Shown here piece by piece: positions 27,288 through 36,631 of a stretch of DNA of 64,000 bases. Origin of the DNA: Affinundibacterium flavidum (lineage in GTDB: Bacteria; Pseudomonadota; Gammaproteobacteria; Burkholderiales; Burkholderiaceae_D); contig NZ_JACOGA010000004.1 in NCBI RefSeq assembly GCF_014284175.1, positions 186,001 to 250,000 of the forward strand, read 5' to 3'. Under the pieces are notes generated by a model. It was not told where the DNA came from. It saw only the letters and a list, made by a program, of their open reading frames with translations, and made no database searches. A program made the translations under genes and the position numbers. Position 1 is the stretch's first letter, and every line of letters starts with the position of its first letter.

Positions 27288-29501
27288 TTAGATTTGCCAC
27301 GAGAACTTGGTGAACAATTCACTTTGCTTACGCTGCGCTACAAATCCGGGGGTTTCTGACTTAGTCATCGTCCAACCCAAATACACAGCGCTACCGACGC
27401 TTGCACGATGAGTGTAGACCAAGGAATTCACGCTCCGGCTACTATCGGGTGCGACCACGATAGTGTACGCCTGTGGATCGCGCTTAGTCCGCGCATCTTG
27501 CAAAATCATGCGTATCGTATCTTTGGGGCTCAAATGCAAGATGCTATTGATTTGCAATGCCGTCTCCGAGTAGGCGCGACCCTGACTTCCTGAATCGCCA
27601 CGCCCATTAATCCAATTAGTCGCAAAACTAGGTTCCACTTCAAGGCGATCCAGCGGGCGCAATTTTGCGCTCATAGAATACGAACCACCACGTCCCAAAC
27701 GATTAGCCAAAATATCGATCACATCACCAACACTAAAATCAGCCGAGATTCGCGCCACTTGCTTACCTGGACTGGCTGCAAGCCCCCAAGCGAAACGGCC
27801 GATAGAAAACAATTCCCCTTGCTGATTCACGCGACTACGCACAGTCGGACTAATGTTCAGATATGCTGAGCTATCATACGGACCCGCAACCCGGACACCT
27901 GGGCTGAGAATTTTTGACAGAATATTGCCGTCGCTATCCACTTTGTATTCTGCAGAGACATAGGCATTCACTTCATGCAATTCACCCATACGACCGAATT
28001 TTTTGGTGATATCAGAGTTCACGCTACGGAAACCAACTTGCGAGAAAAAACCATTATCAGCACGAAAATCTTTACTAAAATCACGCACGCTGACTGACAT
28101 ACCGTAGTCGTCATTACCACGCGACCAATCAAAATAGGCCGCATGTCCAGTGGTGACATCGCCGCGCGCAATGTTTCCTTTACTATCTAATTGCGCATTC
28201 GTCGAACTCATCAAAAGCTGACCGCGCATCAATTGATTTTTATCGACTTGCCAGACAAAATCCGGCCCAGCGACGCGATTGTAGCCTTGCCCATCGGCAT
28301 ATTGTCGATCAGTCGCAATCGCACCCAATGACATTGAGCCCAAACGAAAATTGGCTCTGGCATCGGTCGCGGTCGAAGCAACGGTGCTATTCGCATACCC
28401 GGTGTAGTAAGTATGCGGCACCATCACCAATGCACCAGCCGTATCGCGGCTAGTGAGAATACTAAAATCTTTATCGGCGTCACGTTGGGTATAACGTAGA
28501 CCTACATCAGGGTTCGCAATCGTGCGCGTGCTGATTGCATTCAAGGGCGTACGGAATATGTCCGCACCTTCCAGAAAGAATGGGCGCTTTTCCTGTACAA
28601 AAATACCAAAACGGGTATTGCCGGACAACTGCGGAGAATCTAATTCAATTTGGGAAAAATCAGGATTCAAGGTCGCATCAAGTGTGATTGCAGATGTGGG
28701 TCTGAACTTGAAATCAACGCTCAGATCACTAGATGAACTGGACAAAGTAGGCTTACCCTCGGTCTGATCTTTATTACGACGTCCAACCAATTGTGGCGTG
28801 ACGTTCCAGTTCATGCCAGAAGGAAGATCTTGCATACCTTCGATAGGATGAGAAAAACATAAATTGCAACTAGTCGCTCGCGTCACCGCACCGCTATACA
28901 TGCGATAGCGTTGATCGCGCGTCATATTGCGCAAGACCAAAAGACTCCAGGGTGTCGTTGAATGTTTGTCGTAAGCGATCGACGAGAAAGGGATTTTATA
29001 TTCAGCGCTCCAGCCACCGTCAAAACGTGCTGTACTCACAGAGAACTCGTAATCCGGCGCAGTATCATCGCCGCTAGTATCGCTGTAGATGCCATCCATC
29101 ACCGCACCACGTGCATTCACATAAAACACTTGTGCTGCTTTGTGACCGCTACTCGGATCGATGTATAAAGTAAAAAAATCTTGGTCGATACTGATCTTAT
29201 CCCTGCGCGCAAATGAGTCACGAATTTGATTCGACTCATTATCAAAACCCGTTACGCCGACATATAAAAATTTATCGTCATATAGAACTCTGACTTCAGT
29301 ACGCAAATGCGCTGCGACGCCATCAAAAGGTTGAGTTTGAAAGAATTCTGTATGCGGCGTTACTTGTTTCCACACTGCTTCATCCAATTTGCCATCCAAC
29401 TTGATCGCTTCTTTTTTCTGTAATTGGTGTGCCTGAAATCCTGCCTGGGCAACGCCAGAAAAAAGCAAAGTGCTAACAAGAATGGAGAGGGAAACTTTCA
29501 T
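27288..29501 (-). CDS. DUF5916 protein with N-terminal CBM9-like domain, outer-membrane type
   Basis: 737 residues from the ATG at 29501; a TTG two codons earlier is possible. Residues 1-20 are a signal peptide (VSTLLFSGVAQA). Residues about 25-210 resemble the carbohydrate-binding family 9-like domain that begins DUF5916 proteins (IKLDGKLDEAVWKQV, FLYVGVTGFDNE, WSAEYKIPFSSI). The rest is beta-rich and ends in an aromatic-containing strand (FTKFSWQI), which suggests an outer-membrane barrel. The segment FVQEKRPFFLEGADIF is a hallmark of the family. Function is unknown; such genes often accompany secreted hydrolases or nutrient uptake, but none is next to it here. Confidence 0.85.
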   Translation of the reverse strand: MKVSLSILVSTLLFSGVAQAGFQAHQLQKKEAIKLDGKLDEAVWKQVTPHTEFFQTQPFDGVAAHLRTEVRVLYDDKFLYVGVTGFDNESNQIRDSFARRDKISIDQDFFTLYIDPSSGHKAAQVFYVNARGAVMDGIYSDTSGDDTAPDYEFSVSTARFDGGWSAEYKIPFSSIAYDKHSTTPWSLLVLRNMTRDQRYRMYSGAVTRATSCNLCFSHPIEGMQDLPSGMNWNVTPQLVGRRNKDQTEGKPTLSSSSSDLSVDFKFRPTSAITLDATLNPDFSQIELDSPQLSGNTRFGIFVQEKRPFFLEGADIFRTPLNAISTRTIANPDVGLRYTQRDADKDFSILTSRDTAGALVMVPHTYYTGYANSTVASTATDARANFRLGSMSLGAIATDRQYADGQGYNRVAGPDFVWQVDKNQLMRGQLLMSSTNAQLDSKGNIARGDVTTGHAAYFDWSRGNDDYGMSVSVRDFSKDFRADNGFFSQVGFRSVNSDITKKFGRMGELHEVNAYVSAEYKVDSDGNILSKILSPGVRVAGPYDSSAYLNISPTVRSRVNQQGELFSIGRFAWGLAASPGKQVARISADFSVGDVIDILANRLGRGGSYSMSAKLRPLDRLEVEPSFATNWINGRGDSGSQGRAYSETALQINSILHLSPKDTIRMILQDARTKRDPQAYTIVVAPDSSRSVNSLVYTHRASVGSAVYLGWTMTKSETPGFVAQRKQSELFTKFSWQI

Positions 29502-29716
29502 AGGCAATCAAAGTGAGTATTTTGGAAAACTAGTATTTTAACAAGTTTTCATAGAGGAAACTTAGAGCATGAAGCACTCATTTAGTTCAACTTATGTTCA
29601 GCCTAAGTTCAAACCTCGCTCAAACAGATTCTTCTAAACCATGTGACTGCTCACAGGTTGATTGGATAAGAAAGCGATACACTTCTTAAGAACGAATGAA
29701 CATGCAAATGCCAGAT

Positions 29717-29746
29717 AAAAAAAAGACTGCCGAAGCAGTCTTTTTT
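29717..29746 (-). terminator. Terminator after the porin gene
   Basis: On the minus strand a stem AAAAGACTGC / GCAGTCTTTT closes a TTCG loop and is followed by a run of eight T's. It lies 26 bp past the porin stop and would end its transcript. Confidence 0.88.
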
Positions 29747-29771
29747 GTGAGGCAATTCTAAACAGTGATGA

Positions 29772-30836
29772 TTAGAATGCGTGCAACAAACCCACTGTTG
29801 TACGAGTTGCTGTCTTGTTGCCAGCGCCGATGAACAAGCCCAATTCTTGATCTTTAGCAGCTGTAGTGCCAGCTTTAGCGTAAGAGAAAGAACCGTAGAA
29901 TGCTGTACGTTTGCTCAAAGCATATTTAGCAACGCCAACGTATTGGTCTGCTTTTGCTTTCATGTCGCCAGAACGACGGTTAGCGTAGTAAGCTGCTGTC
30001 AAAGTTGTTTGTGGAGTCAACATGTAATCAACACCAGCGCCGAATACACTGATAGTGCGGCCTGTTGTGTTCAAATCGTTTTCAGCGTAAGTTACTTTTA
30101 CTGTGAATTCGTCATTAACTACGAACTTCGCACCACCTGTGTAAACGCGCAATGTAGAGCTGTTTGTCGCGTCTTTCATTTGGCCGTAAGAGAATACTGC
30201 TGTCAAACCATTTTGGCTGAAACCAGCAGAAGCGCCTGCATAGCTACTTGCAGATGCGTCACCAGCTTTTTCACCGAAACCGTACATCGCGCCGAAATTG
30301 ATTCCGCCCAATACTGATGGCAATGCGTATTTCACTGAATTGTTTTGACGTGTAGCAGAGCTAAAACCGTTGCTAGTGCCATGAGTGCCGTACAAAGTTG
30401 CGTTGTTCAAACCGCCCAAAACGATATTTGGGTTAGTACCAACGTGCGCTACGTTCAATGGATCAACTTGAACCAAAGTATCATACGCCAAGTTAGTTTG
30501 ACGACCCATGTTCAATGTACCGAAGTCACCAGAAACACCAACAGTGGCGATACGGTCAAACAAAGAACCTGCTGTACCTGTATCAACGCTCAAAGAGCTT
30601 TCTAATTGGAAGTTTGCTTTCAAGCCACTGCCTAAATCTTCAGAACCTTTCAGGCCCCAACGGGAAGATGACAAGTTGCTGTTATCCAAAGATAATTTTT
30701 TGCCGCCAATCGCTGTTTGGTTAGTTGTGTAAGATGTAGATGCATCCACGATACCGTACAAAACAACAGAAGATTGAGCAGAAGCAACGGATGCAAATGC
30801 ACCCAAAACTGCGAAAGCGATAAGTGATTTTTTCAT
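29772..30836 (-). CDS. Gram-negative porin (Burkholderia OmpC-like)
   Basis: 354 residues from the ATG at 30836, which has a Shine-Dalgarno (TGGAGAG) just upstream; an in-frame start five codons earlier lacks one. Residues 1-20 are a signal peptide (SLIAFAVLGAFASVASA). The mature protein begins QSSVVLYGIVDAS, the usual start of the 16-strand trimeric porins of Burkholderiales, and contains RWGLKGSEDLGSGLKANFQLE and GTLNMGRQTNLAYD. It ends in Phe (VGLLHAF), the outer-membrane assembly signal. It would form a general diffusion channel. Codon use is strongly biased and the gene has its own terminator, both fitting high expression. Confidence 0.95.
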   Translation of the reverse strand: MKKSLIAFAVLGAFASVASAQSSVVLYGIVDASTSYTTNQTAIGGKKLSLDNSNLSSSRWGLKGSEDLGSGLKANFQLESSLSVDTGTAGSLFDRIATVGVSGDFGTLNMGRQTNLAYDTLVQVDPLNVAHVGTNPNIVLGGLNNATLYGTHGTSNGFSSATRQNNSVKYALPSVLGGINFGAMYGFGEKAGDASASSYAGASAGFSQNGLTAVFSYGQMKDATNSSTLRVYTGGAKFVVNDEFTVKVTYAENDLNTTGRTISVFGAGVDYMLTPQTTLTAAYYANRRSGDMKAKADQYVGVAKYALSKRTAFYGSFSYAKAGTTAAKDQELGLFIGAGNKTATRTTVGLLHAF

Positions 30837-31238
30837 TGAAAAACTCTCCAAAGGTTAATAAATTTTTTAGCCTGATACCGAACTCTGTCCTACTACGCAA
30901 CTAAAGAATTTGGTATCAAACGAAAATTTTTGTCTCTTGTTAGCACCATGTTATAAAAACATGGCTACTTTTGCCTCGTATACTAAGTGGCATTTGAACA
31001 AAATGCGCTATTTTGGGCAAAGAGAATTGCGCTATTATAGAACATATTCAAGATTTATGTGGCATTGCAACAACAAAGCCCAAATTTCATTCAAAATAGC
31101 TGTCACAAGTATAATTTTTCTGTTAACACCAGTTTTGTCTTAGCGCAAACTTCCGAGCGCTATTCCCACTTTATTATCAGCAGTGATTGCGCTTAATCGC
31201 ATTACAATTAATGCTTTTCCAGCATATACAAATCTGCC
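30837..31238. promoter_or_regulatory. Divergent intergenic region of porin and coq7
   Basis: 402 bp without a gene. It includes the porin leader. Inverted TGATACC (30873-30879) and GGTATCA (30912-30918) could fold in that leader. A second perfect hairpin CCATGTT-ATAAA-AACATGG lies at 30946-30964. The region is AT-rich and must hold both promoters. No OmpR-like or other named site was identified. Confidence 0.5.
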
Positions 31239-31871
31239 ATGTTTCTGCCATCAATAGACCGCGCCATTATCAACTTTGACCGCGCATTGCGCGTCATTTC
31301 TGGGCATGCAAAAGCATCGCGCCCCAATCCTGCAAAAAACTGCCAAGATCAAATACTTTCCGAAACCGAGCAACAACATAGCGCAGGATTAATGCGAGTC
31401 AACCATGTAGGGGAAATTTGCGCGCAGGCTTTGTATGATTCACAAGCGGTGTTTTCCAAATCAAGCGAAGTCAAACAGCAATTCGCACGTTCCAGCATAG
31501 AAGAAGAAGATCATTTGGCATGGACCGCAGAGCGTCTGCAACAACTCAATTCGCATACGAGTGTCTTTAATCCACTGTGGTATGCCGGCGCCTATGCCTG
31601 CGGCTTAATTGCGGGTCGCTGTGGTGATGCGATCAGCTTGGGCTTTGTGGTGGAAACCGAAAAACAAGTCGAGGCGCATCTCGCCAGTCATTTGGAAAAA
31701 CTTCCACCACAGGATGAAAAGTCACGCGCTATCGTTGAGCAGATGCGCGTCGACGAAATTGCACACGGTGCCGCGGCTGATTCTTTAGGTGCGGTTGAGT
31801 TGCCGCTCCCTGTGAAAGTCTTAATGCAGGGAATGGCGAAAGTCATGACGACGACCGCCTATCACCTGTAG
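31239..31871 (+). CDS. coq7: Coq7-type di-iron hydroxylase of ubiquinone synthesis
   Basis: 210 residues. The carboxylate-bridged di-iron ligands are visible as Glu in HVGEICAQALY, the Glu-x2-His in EEEDHLAWTAERL, Glu in FVVETEKQVEAHL and the Glu-x2-His in VDEIAHGAAADSLGA. It hydroxylates the demethoxy-ubiquinol ring in the penultimate steps of ubiquinone synthesis at the inner membrane. Proteobacteria without UbiF use Coq7 for this step. The gene stands alone between the porin and uvrD. Confidence 0.95.
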   Translation: MFLPSIDRAIINFDRALRVISGHAKASRPNPAKNCQDQILSETEQQHSAGLMRVNHVGEICAQALYDSQAVFSKSSEVKQQFARSSIEEEDHLAWTAERLQQLNSHTSVFNPLWYAGAYACGLIAGRCGDAISLGFVVETEKQVEAHLASHLEKLPPQDEKSRAIVEQMRVDEIAHGAAADSLGAVELPLPVKVLMQGMAKVMTTTAYHL

Positions 31872-31914
31872 TCGCGACCCATTGGCACGACCTACAGTCG
31901 CAGACTGAAGTCCA

Positions 31915-34197
31915 CTAGCACTTTTCCAACTTAGCAATACTCAGGTCTAGCAGTTTCATTCCAAATTTGCCAAAATTAATATGGGCACGGGCATTTGTCC
32001 CGCTGCCTTCAATATTCACAATCACACCTTCACCGAATTTTGCATGTGCGACATTTTGACCTATGCGCCAGCTGTTTCCATGATTGGCCTGAGTCTTTTG
32101 AAAGCTTTGTGCAATGAGGTTCGCGCCTGATTCTGGCGCCTCATCCCATGCTGATTTTGGACGCGCAAACCAGCTCGGTTGTATCTTCGGCGATAACCAC
32201 TTCAGCGACTCTTCTGGCATTTCATCAAAGAAGCGTGAACGCATGTTGTAACGCGTCTGACCATGCAACATACGCGTTTGTGAAAAGGTCATATACAGAC
32301 GTTGGCGGGCACGGGTAATCGCCACATACATCAAACGACGTTCTTCTTCCACACCCGATTCTTCCTGGCTACTATTTTCGTGCGGGAATAATCCCTCTTC
32401 CAAGCCGCCGATAAATACCGCATCAAATTCCAAACCTTTAGCGGCATGCACCGTCATCAATTGCAGCGCGTCTTGTCCGACCTGTGCCTGATTATCGCCC
32501 GCTTCTAACGAGGCATGTGACAAGAAAGCAGAGAGCGGTGACATCACGGTAGGCAAGGCAGCATCTGCATCAATAATCTCTACGCCATCGGCATTCGCAA
32601 GCAAACTGCTCGCAGGTCGTGACGCAGGACCTGCTAGTGCAGGCGCATCGTGTCCAAAGCCTTCTTCGGAGACAAATAAAGTCGCCGCGTTCACCAACTG
32701 CTCTAAGTTTTCTATGCGGTCTGCGCCTTCTTTTTCGGTTTGATAATGGGTCAGCAAAGTACTCAGATCGAGCACCACTTGTACCATTTCTGGCAAAGGC
32801 AAATTCTGCGTTTCAAAGCGCGCGCCTTCGATCAATTTTACAAAACCACCTAGCGAAGAACCCGCTTTACCCGATACATAGGGCACCGCCGCATACAAAG
32901 AAATATTGTATTGTTTTGCCGCATCTTGTAGCTGCTCTATCGAACGCGCACCGATGCCACGCGTAGGGAAATTCACTACCCGCATAAATGCGGAATCATT
33001 ATGTGGATTGTCCATCAACTGCAAATAAGCAATCGCATGTTTGACTTCGGCGCGGTCGAAGTAACGCTGGCCGCCGTACACGCGATATGGCACATTTGCC
33101 GAAAATAAAGCATGTTCGATCACACGCGATTGTGCATTTGAGCGATATAAAATCGCAATCTGACTGCGCTCAAAACCGTCGCGTATCAGATTTTTTGCTT
33201 CTTCGGTAATCCATTGCGCTTCTTGAATATCGCTGCTGGCTTCAAAAATTCTGACGAGTTCGCCGTGCCCGGCGTCGGTGCGTAAATTCTTGCCTAGACG
33301 TTTGCTATTGTGTTCAATCAGGGCATTCGCAGTGTCCAGAATATGACCATGTGAGCGATAGTTTTGCTCCAGCTTGATGAGATTTTCGACCTTAAATTCT
33401 TTTTCAAATGCGGCCATATTCCCCACATTCGCGCCACGGAAAGCATAAATACTTTGATCGTCATCACCGACCGCAAATACGGCACCATGCGTGCCCGCCA
33501 TCAGCTTTAGCCATTTGTATTGCAGGTCATTGGTGTCTTGAAACTCATCAACCAGTATGTGTTTAAAACGCGCCTGATAATGTTCACGCAAGGGTTGATT
33601 CCGACTCAGTAACTCATAAGTGCGCAATAAGAGTTCGGCAAAATCGACCACGCCTTCACGCTGACATTGCAAATCGTAAAGGTCGTACAGCGCTACCATC
33701 TTGCGATTGAAATCATCGTAGGCATCGACCTGCGCTGCCCGTAGACCTTGGTCTTTGGCACTATTGATGAAGTACATCAGAGTCTTAGGTGGAAATTTTT
33801 CGTCATCAATATTATTCGCTTTTAGTAAGCGTTTGATGAAAGATAGCTGATCGCCGGAATCCAAAATCTGAAAAGTCTGTGGCAAACCCGCATCGCGGTG
33901 ATGCGCACGCAGCAAACGATTACATAAGCCGTGGAAAGTGCCTATCCACATCCCGCGCGTATTGATCGGCAACATCGCCGATAAACGCGTCAGCATTTCT
34001 TTGGCTGATTTATTGGTAAATGTCACCGCTAGCACGCCATTCGGCGACACTTGCCCCGTTTGGATTAACCAAGCAATACGCGTCGTCAAAACACGGGTTT
34101 TACCAGAACCTGCACCTGCCAGAATGAGGGCAGATTGGGAGGGAAGCGTAACAGCGGCGAGCTGTTCGGGATTGAGGTTATGTAAGAGATTTTGCAT
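31915..34197 (-). CDS. uvrD: DNA helicase II (UvrD/PcrA family)
   Basis: 760 residues, a superfamily 1A helicase. Motif Q/I: LNPEQLAAVTLP and ILAGAGSGKTRVL; motif Ia: AVTFTNKSAKEM; motif II: ILVDEFQDTN; motif III: VGDDDQSIYAFRGA; motif IV/V: QNYRSHG and LMTVHAAKGLEFDAVF; motif VI: EERRLMYVAITRAR. The C-terminal tail (about 705-760) carries the small Tudor-like domain (IGQNVAHAKFGEGVIVN) of UvrD/PcrA. It unwinds DNA in mismatch and nucleotide-excision repair. Confidence 0.95.
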   Translation of the reverse strand: MQNLLHNLNPEQLAAVTLPSQSALILAGAGSGKTRVLTTRIAWLIQTGQVSPNGVLAVTFTNKSAKEMLTRLSAMLPINTRGMWIGTFHGLCNRLLRAHHRDAGLPQTFQILDSGDQLSFIKRLLKANNIDDEKFPPKTLMYFINSAKDQGLRAAQVDAYDDFNRKMVALYDLYDLQCQREGVVDFAELLLRTYELLSRNQPLREHYQARFKHILVDEFQDTNDLQYKWLKLMAGTHGAVFAVGDDDQSIYAFRGANVGNMAAFEKEFKVENLIKLEQNYRSHGHILDTANALIEHNSKRLGKNLRTDAGHGELVRIFEASSDIQEAQWITEEAKNLIRDGFERSQIAILYRSNAQSRVIEHALFSANVPYRVYGGQRYFDRAEVKHAIAYLQLMDNPHNDSAFMRVVNFPTRGIGARSIEQLQDAAKQYNISLYAAVPYVSGKAGSSLGGFVKLIEGARFETQNLPLPEMVQVVLDLSTLLTHYQTEKEGADRIENLEQLVNAATLFVSEEGFGHDAPALAGPASRPASSLLANADGVEIIDADAALPTVMSPLSAFLSHASLEAGDNQAQVGQDALQLMTVHAAKGLEFDAVFIGGLEEGLFPHENSSQEESGVEEERRLMYVAITRARQRLYMTFSQTRMLHGQTRYNMRSRFFDEMPEESLKWLSPKIQPSWFARPKSAWDEAPESGANLIAQSFQKTQANHGNSWRIGQNVAHAKFGEGVIVNIEGSGTNARAHINFGKFGMKLLDLSIAKLEKC

Positions 34198-34248
34198 CCC
34201 GACATTATACGGGAGTGTCGGCAGGCATCATCAAAAAAGACTGGTTTT

Positions 34249-34755
34249 TTATACAGCTTGTTTCTTCGCTTCGTCGTAAGTGCGTAGCCATGTTAATTGC
34301 AATACTCGCGCATCGCTGCTGGCCCGATGTCTGGCGACGCATAGCTCTTTCATGATTTGATCTTTGGTCGCATCCCAATTCGGCAATTGATCATCTTCGA
34401 TTATTTCAAATAAGTCTATTAATTTGAATTTCGGTGTAATTTGTGCAGAATCAAATAAGCGCGCCATCCAGACATAGTCCTGGCCCCAGCCGTCGGTATA
34501 CACAGTGCGACCACCCAAAAAGAAATTGAGTTGCTCCGCTACAAACAGCGCTGTATTGCCGCGTTCAATTAATATTTCACGGGCAATCCCATGCAAGCGA
34601 GCGGCATCTAGGTCCCAATGCGTCCAATCATCCTCAGGCCGGATCAACGAGCACCAGCCTTCGCCGTGACGGCCGGAAAATCCAACCTCAATCGGATAGC
34701 TGCCTTGTCCAAAACCAGATGCTTCGAAATCTATAATGATGGGCACGGTCATCAT
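34249..34755 (-). CDS. DEDDh-type 3'-5' exonuclease
   Basis: 168 residues from the ATG at 34755, which follows a good Shine-Dalgarno (AGGAG); the frame stays open to 34809, but that start has none. The exonuclease carboxylates are visible: Asp and Glu in IIDFEASGFG, a middle Asp in YTDGWGQDYVWM, and the final His-x4-Asp in RHRASSDARV. This is the RNase T/DnaQ-like superfamily. The substrate (DNA or RNA) is not known. It lies 50 bp after uvrD on the same strand. Confidence 0.8.
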   Translation of the reverse strand: MMTVPIIIDFEASGFGQGSYPIEVGFSGRHGEGWCSLIRPEDDWTHWDLDAARLHGIAREILIERGNTALFVAEQLNFFLGGRTVYTDGWGQDYVWMARLFDSAQITPKFKLIDLFEIIEDDQLPNWDATKDQIMKELCVARHRASSDARVLQLTWLRTYDEAKKQAV

Positions 34756-34769
34756 CGCCAACTCCTGAA

Positions 34770-34810
34770 AATGGAATCCCATGTCTCGACAGGGAAAGGG
34801 GAATTCCATT
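34770..34810. promoter_or_regulatory. Inverted repeat upstream of the DEDDh exonuclease gene
   Basis: AATGGAATCCC (34770-34780) and GGGGAATTCCATT (34798-34810) are inverted with one or two bulged bases and a 17-bp spacer. The repeat sits 15 bp before the chosen start, so it could be an operator or a leader hairpin. Confidence 0.4.
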
Positions 34811-35034
34811 GTGCCTTAATTGTTCGACAAAGCAAGATTTGCTGCGATCTTTACGCCAGAACAGGCGCTGGGCGTGGTTTTTAGTGCACGTCTTAAATTT
34901 GACTTAAGGTCTCTAACTAAGATAGCTAACGTTGATTTGACGGGGTCGCCGCCAAGTTCACAAATATCAATAAAGACATCATTGGCGACTCCTCGTCGAA
35001 AATTTTGTTATGCATTCAAAGAGCATTCACCATT

Positions 35035-35412
35035 TCACTTGCTTTTCACAGCCTCTATATTAGAAACAACATAGACCGCAGCTGCATGTCTGCCATCACG
35101 TAGCGAAACTACTCTTTTCAATTCTGGGAGTGAAGCTTCTCCAAAAAATACTAAAGCTTTTTCCGCTCCATATTTAGTAACATCGTCGTCACCGAGTAGA
35201 TTAATAAGTACTGGAATATCACTTTCGGATATTTTTTTTAGAACGGCTGGCATCGTTTCATCAGTAATCGCTCGGCACATACAATGCACACTAAAGTGAA
35301 GATTTGATTTGATCAATTTGCGAATAACATCTTCTCTCAATTCATTCGCAAAAGATATCTGAGCAATGAAAGATCCCAGTACAAAAGTGATTAAGGAAAG
35401 TTTAAATTTCAT
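35035..35412 (-). CDS. Small exported protein, HEAT-repeat-like
   Basis: 125 residues. Residues 1-22 are a signal peptide (LSLITFVLGSFIAQISFA). The remainder is helical, with segments such as DIPVLINLLGDDDVTKYGAEKALVFF resembling HEAT repeats. It has two nearby cysteines (HCMC). Function is unknown. It lies 9 bp after the DUF2721 gene and may be cotranscribed with it. Confidence 0.6.
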   Translation of the reverse strand: MKFKLSLITFVLGSFIAQISFANELREDVIRKLIKSNLHFSVHCMCRAITDETMPAVLKKISESDIPVLINLLGDDDVTKYGAEKALVFFGEASLPELKRVVSLRDGRHAAAVYVVSNIEAVKSK

Positions 35413-35421
35413 AATGCATAA

Positions 35422-35883
35422 CTAAGGTAAGTAACGCGCACCATGTTCGCGTTGTCGCTTGAGCGTCTTGGTTGCGACGAAAATCTCGCGCAAGAAAAAA
35501 ATGAAACTGCCAATCAAAGCGAAGACTGCGCCAACAAACAATGCCGCAATGATTTTGTCTAAATGCAGATCTAATGCATCGCCAAGAAATAGAGCCGCGA
35601 TGACCAAACACACGAACAAAGCGCAAGTAGAACTCAAAGTGATTGCCCGATTGATTAAATGCGAACGCTGATACAACTCGTCGAGTTCTATCCGCATATT
35701 CGGCGTTAAACCTTCTGCGCCTTGAATAGTAACGATTTCTTCTAATACTCTGGAACGATCAATAATGCGCGCCAGCCGATTCGTTAATACCGTCAGATTG
35801 GTGCCAACGCCGGTTAGCAAAAACACGGGGGCGATTGCCAATTGAATAATTTGACCGATATTCCCTAGATGTAAATTGATCAC
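35422..35883 (-). CDS. DUF2721 membrane protein
   Basis: 153 residues from a GTG at 35883; the frame stays open to 35949, but the extra N-terminal part is not typical. The N-terminal NIGQIIQLAIAPVFLLTGVGT, followed by LTNRLARIIDRSRVLEE, is the DUF2721 signature. It has three predicted membrane segments (about 8-27, 67-90 and 100-125) and a basic tail. Function is unknown. Confidence 0.8.
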   Translation of the reverse strand: MINLHLGNIGQIIQLAIAPVFLLTGVGTNLTVLTNRLARIIDRSRVLEEIVTIQGAEGLTPNMRIELDELYQRSHLINRAITLSSTCALFVCLVIAALFLGDALDLHLDKIIAALFVGAVFALIGSFIFFLREIFVATKTLKRQREHGARYLP

Positions 35884-36104
35884 GATAGTCTCTGTGCAAG
35901 ATGGGATGCGATATTTTAACAGGCATACAGCAAAGTAAGTCGCAGCCACCCTATTTATGCGCGACAGTATTCGATAACACCAATGTTAGTTCGCGCCAAT
36001 ATGGCGAGGCTCACGTCAAATTTAGACGCTTCGTCGCATTTCTATCGCCATCGCCATTATGCCAAGGCAAAGTAGCGTCATTCAACTAATTCAGGAGAAA
36101 AAGC

Positions 36105-36626
36105 ATGATGCAAATATTCACACACACACCAGTTTGGGTTTGGTTACTGTTAGCTGGACTATGCCTGCTGGGATACAGCCAAACCAAAACCCGCCAAGTT
36201 ACATTGCAGCGTGTACTAATAATGCCCCTGGTGATGCTACTCTTATCGCTCAGGAGTATGCATAGTGGGATTGGTGCCGACCCTTTCATTCTGGGTGCGT
36301 GGGCTATTACGGTGGCGTTGAGCGGCCTACTTTTTGTACGTCGGCCTCTGTCGAATCAACATCACTATGATCACACAACTCAGCGCTTTACCATTGCGGG
36401 AAGTTGGTTGCCAATGTTCTTAATACTCGCCATGTTTATCGCCCAATATGCCTTGAATGTCAGCTTAGCAATACGCCCAGAATTAGCACAGCATGCCAAG
36501 TTCACACTCGGCTTTGCGATTCTTTTTGGGATTTTTAACGGCGCTTTTTTAGCCCGTCCCATCAAATTAATCCGATTGAAAAACCAATCTCAAGAACAAC
36601 TTGCTCAGGCAACTCAAGCAGCCTAG
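36105..36626 (+). CDS. Small integral membrane protein, possibly DUF6622-like
   Basis: 173 residues with about five membrane segments (for example VWVWLLLAGLCLLGY, MPLVMLLLSL, ILGAWAITVALSGLLF, MFLILAMFIAQYAL and FTLGFAILFGIFNGAFL). A Shine-Dalgarno (CAGGAG) lies 7 bp before the ATGATG start. The pattern fits a small family of uncharacterised membrane proteins that I associate with DUF6622, with low certainty. It converges on the GGDEF-EAL gene with only 5 bp between the stops. Confidence 0.7.
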   Translation: MMQIFTHTPVWVWLLLAGLCLLGYSQTKTRQVTLQRVLIMPLVMLLLSLRSMHSGIGADPFILGAWAITVALSGLLFVRRPLSNQHHYDHTTQRFTIAGSWLPMFLILAMFIAQYALNVSLAIRPELAQHAKFTLGFAILFGIFNGAFLARPIKLIRLKNQSQEQLAQATQAA

Positions 36627-36631
36627 GTCGG

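Noticed and set aside
29781..30317. Long plus-strand open frame opposite the porin gene
   Set aside because: Cysteine-rich, odd composition and no Shine-Dalgarno; it is the shadow of the highly biased porin codons.
34820..35074. Plus-strand open frame of 84 codons
   Set aside because: No recognisable domain, no good ribosome site and it runs into the end of the HEAT-like gene on the other strand.
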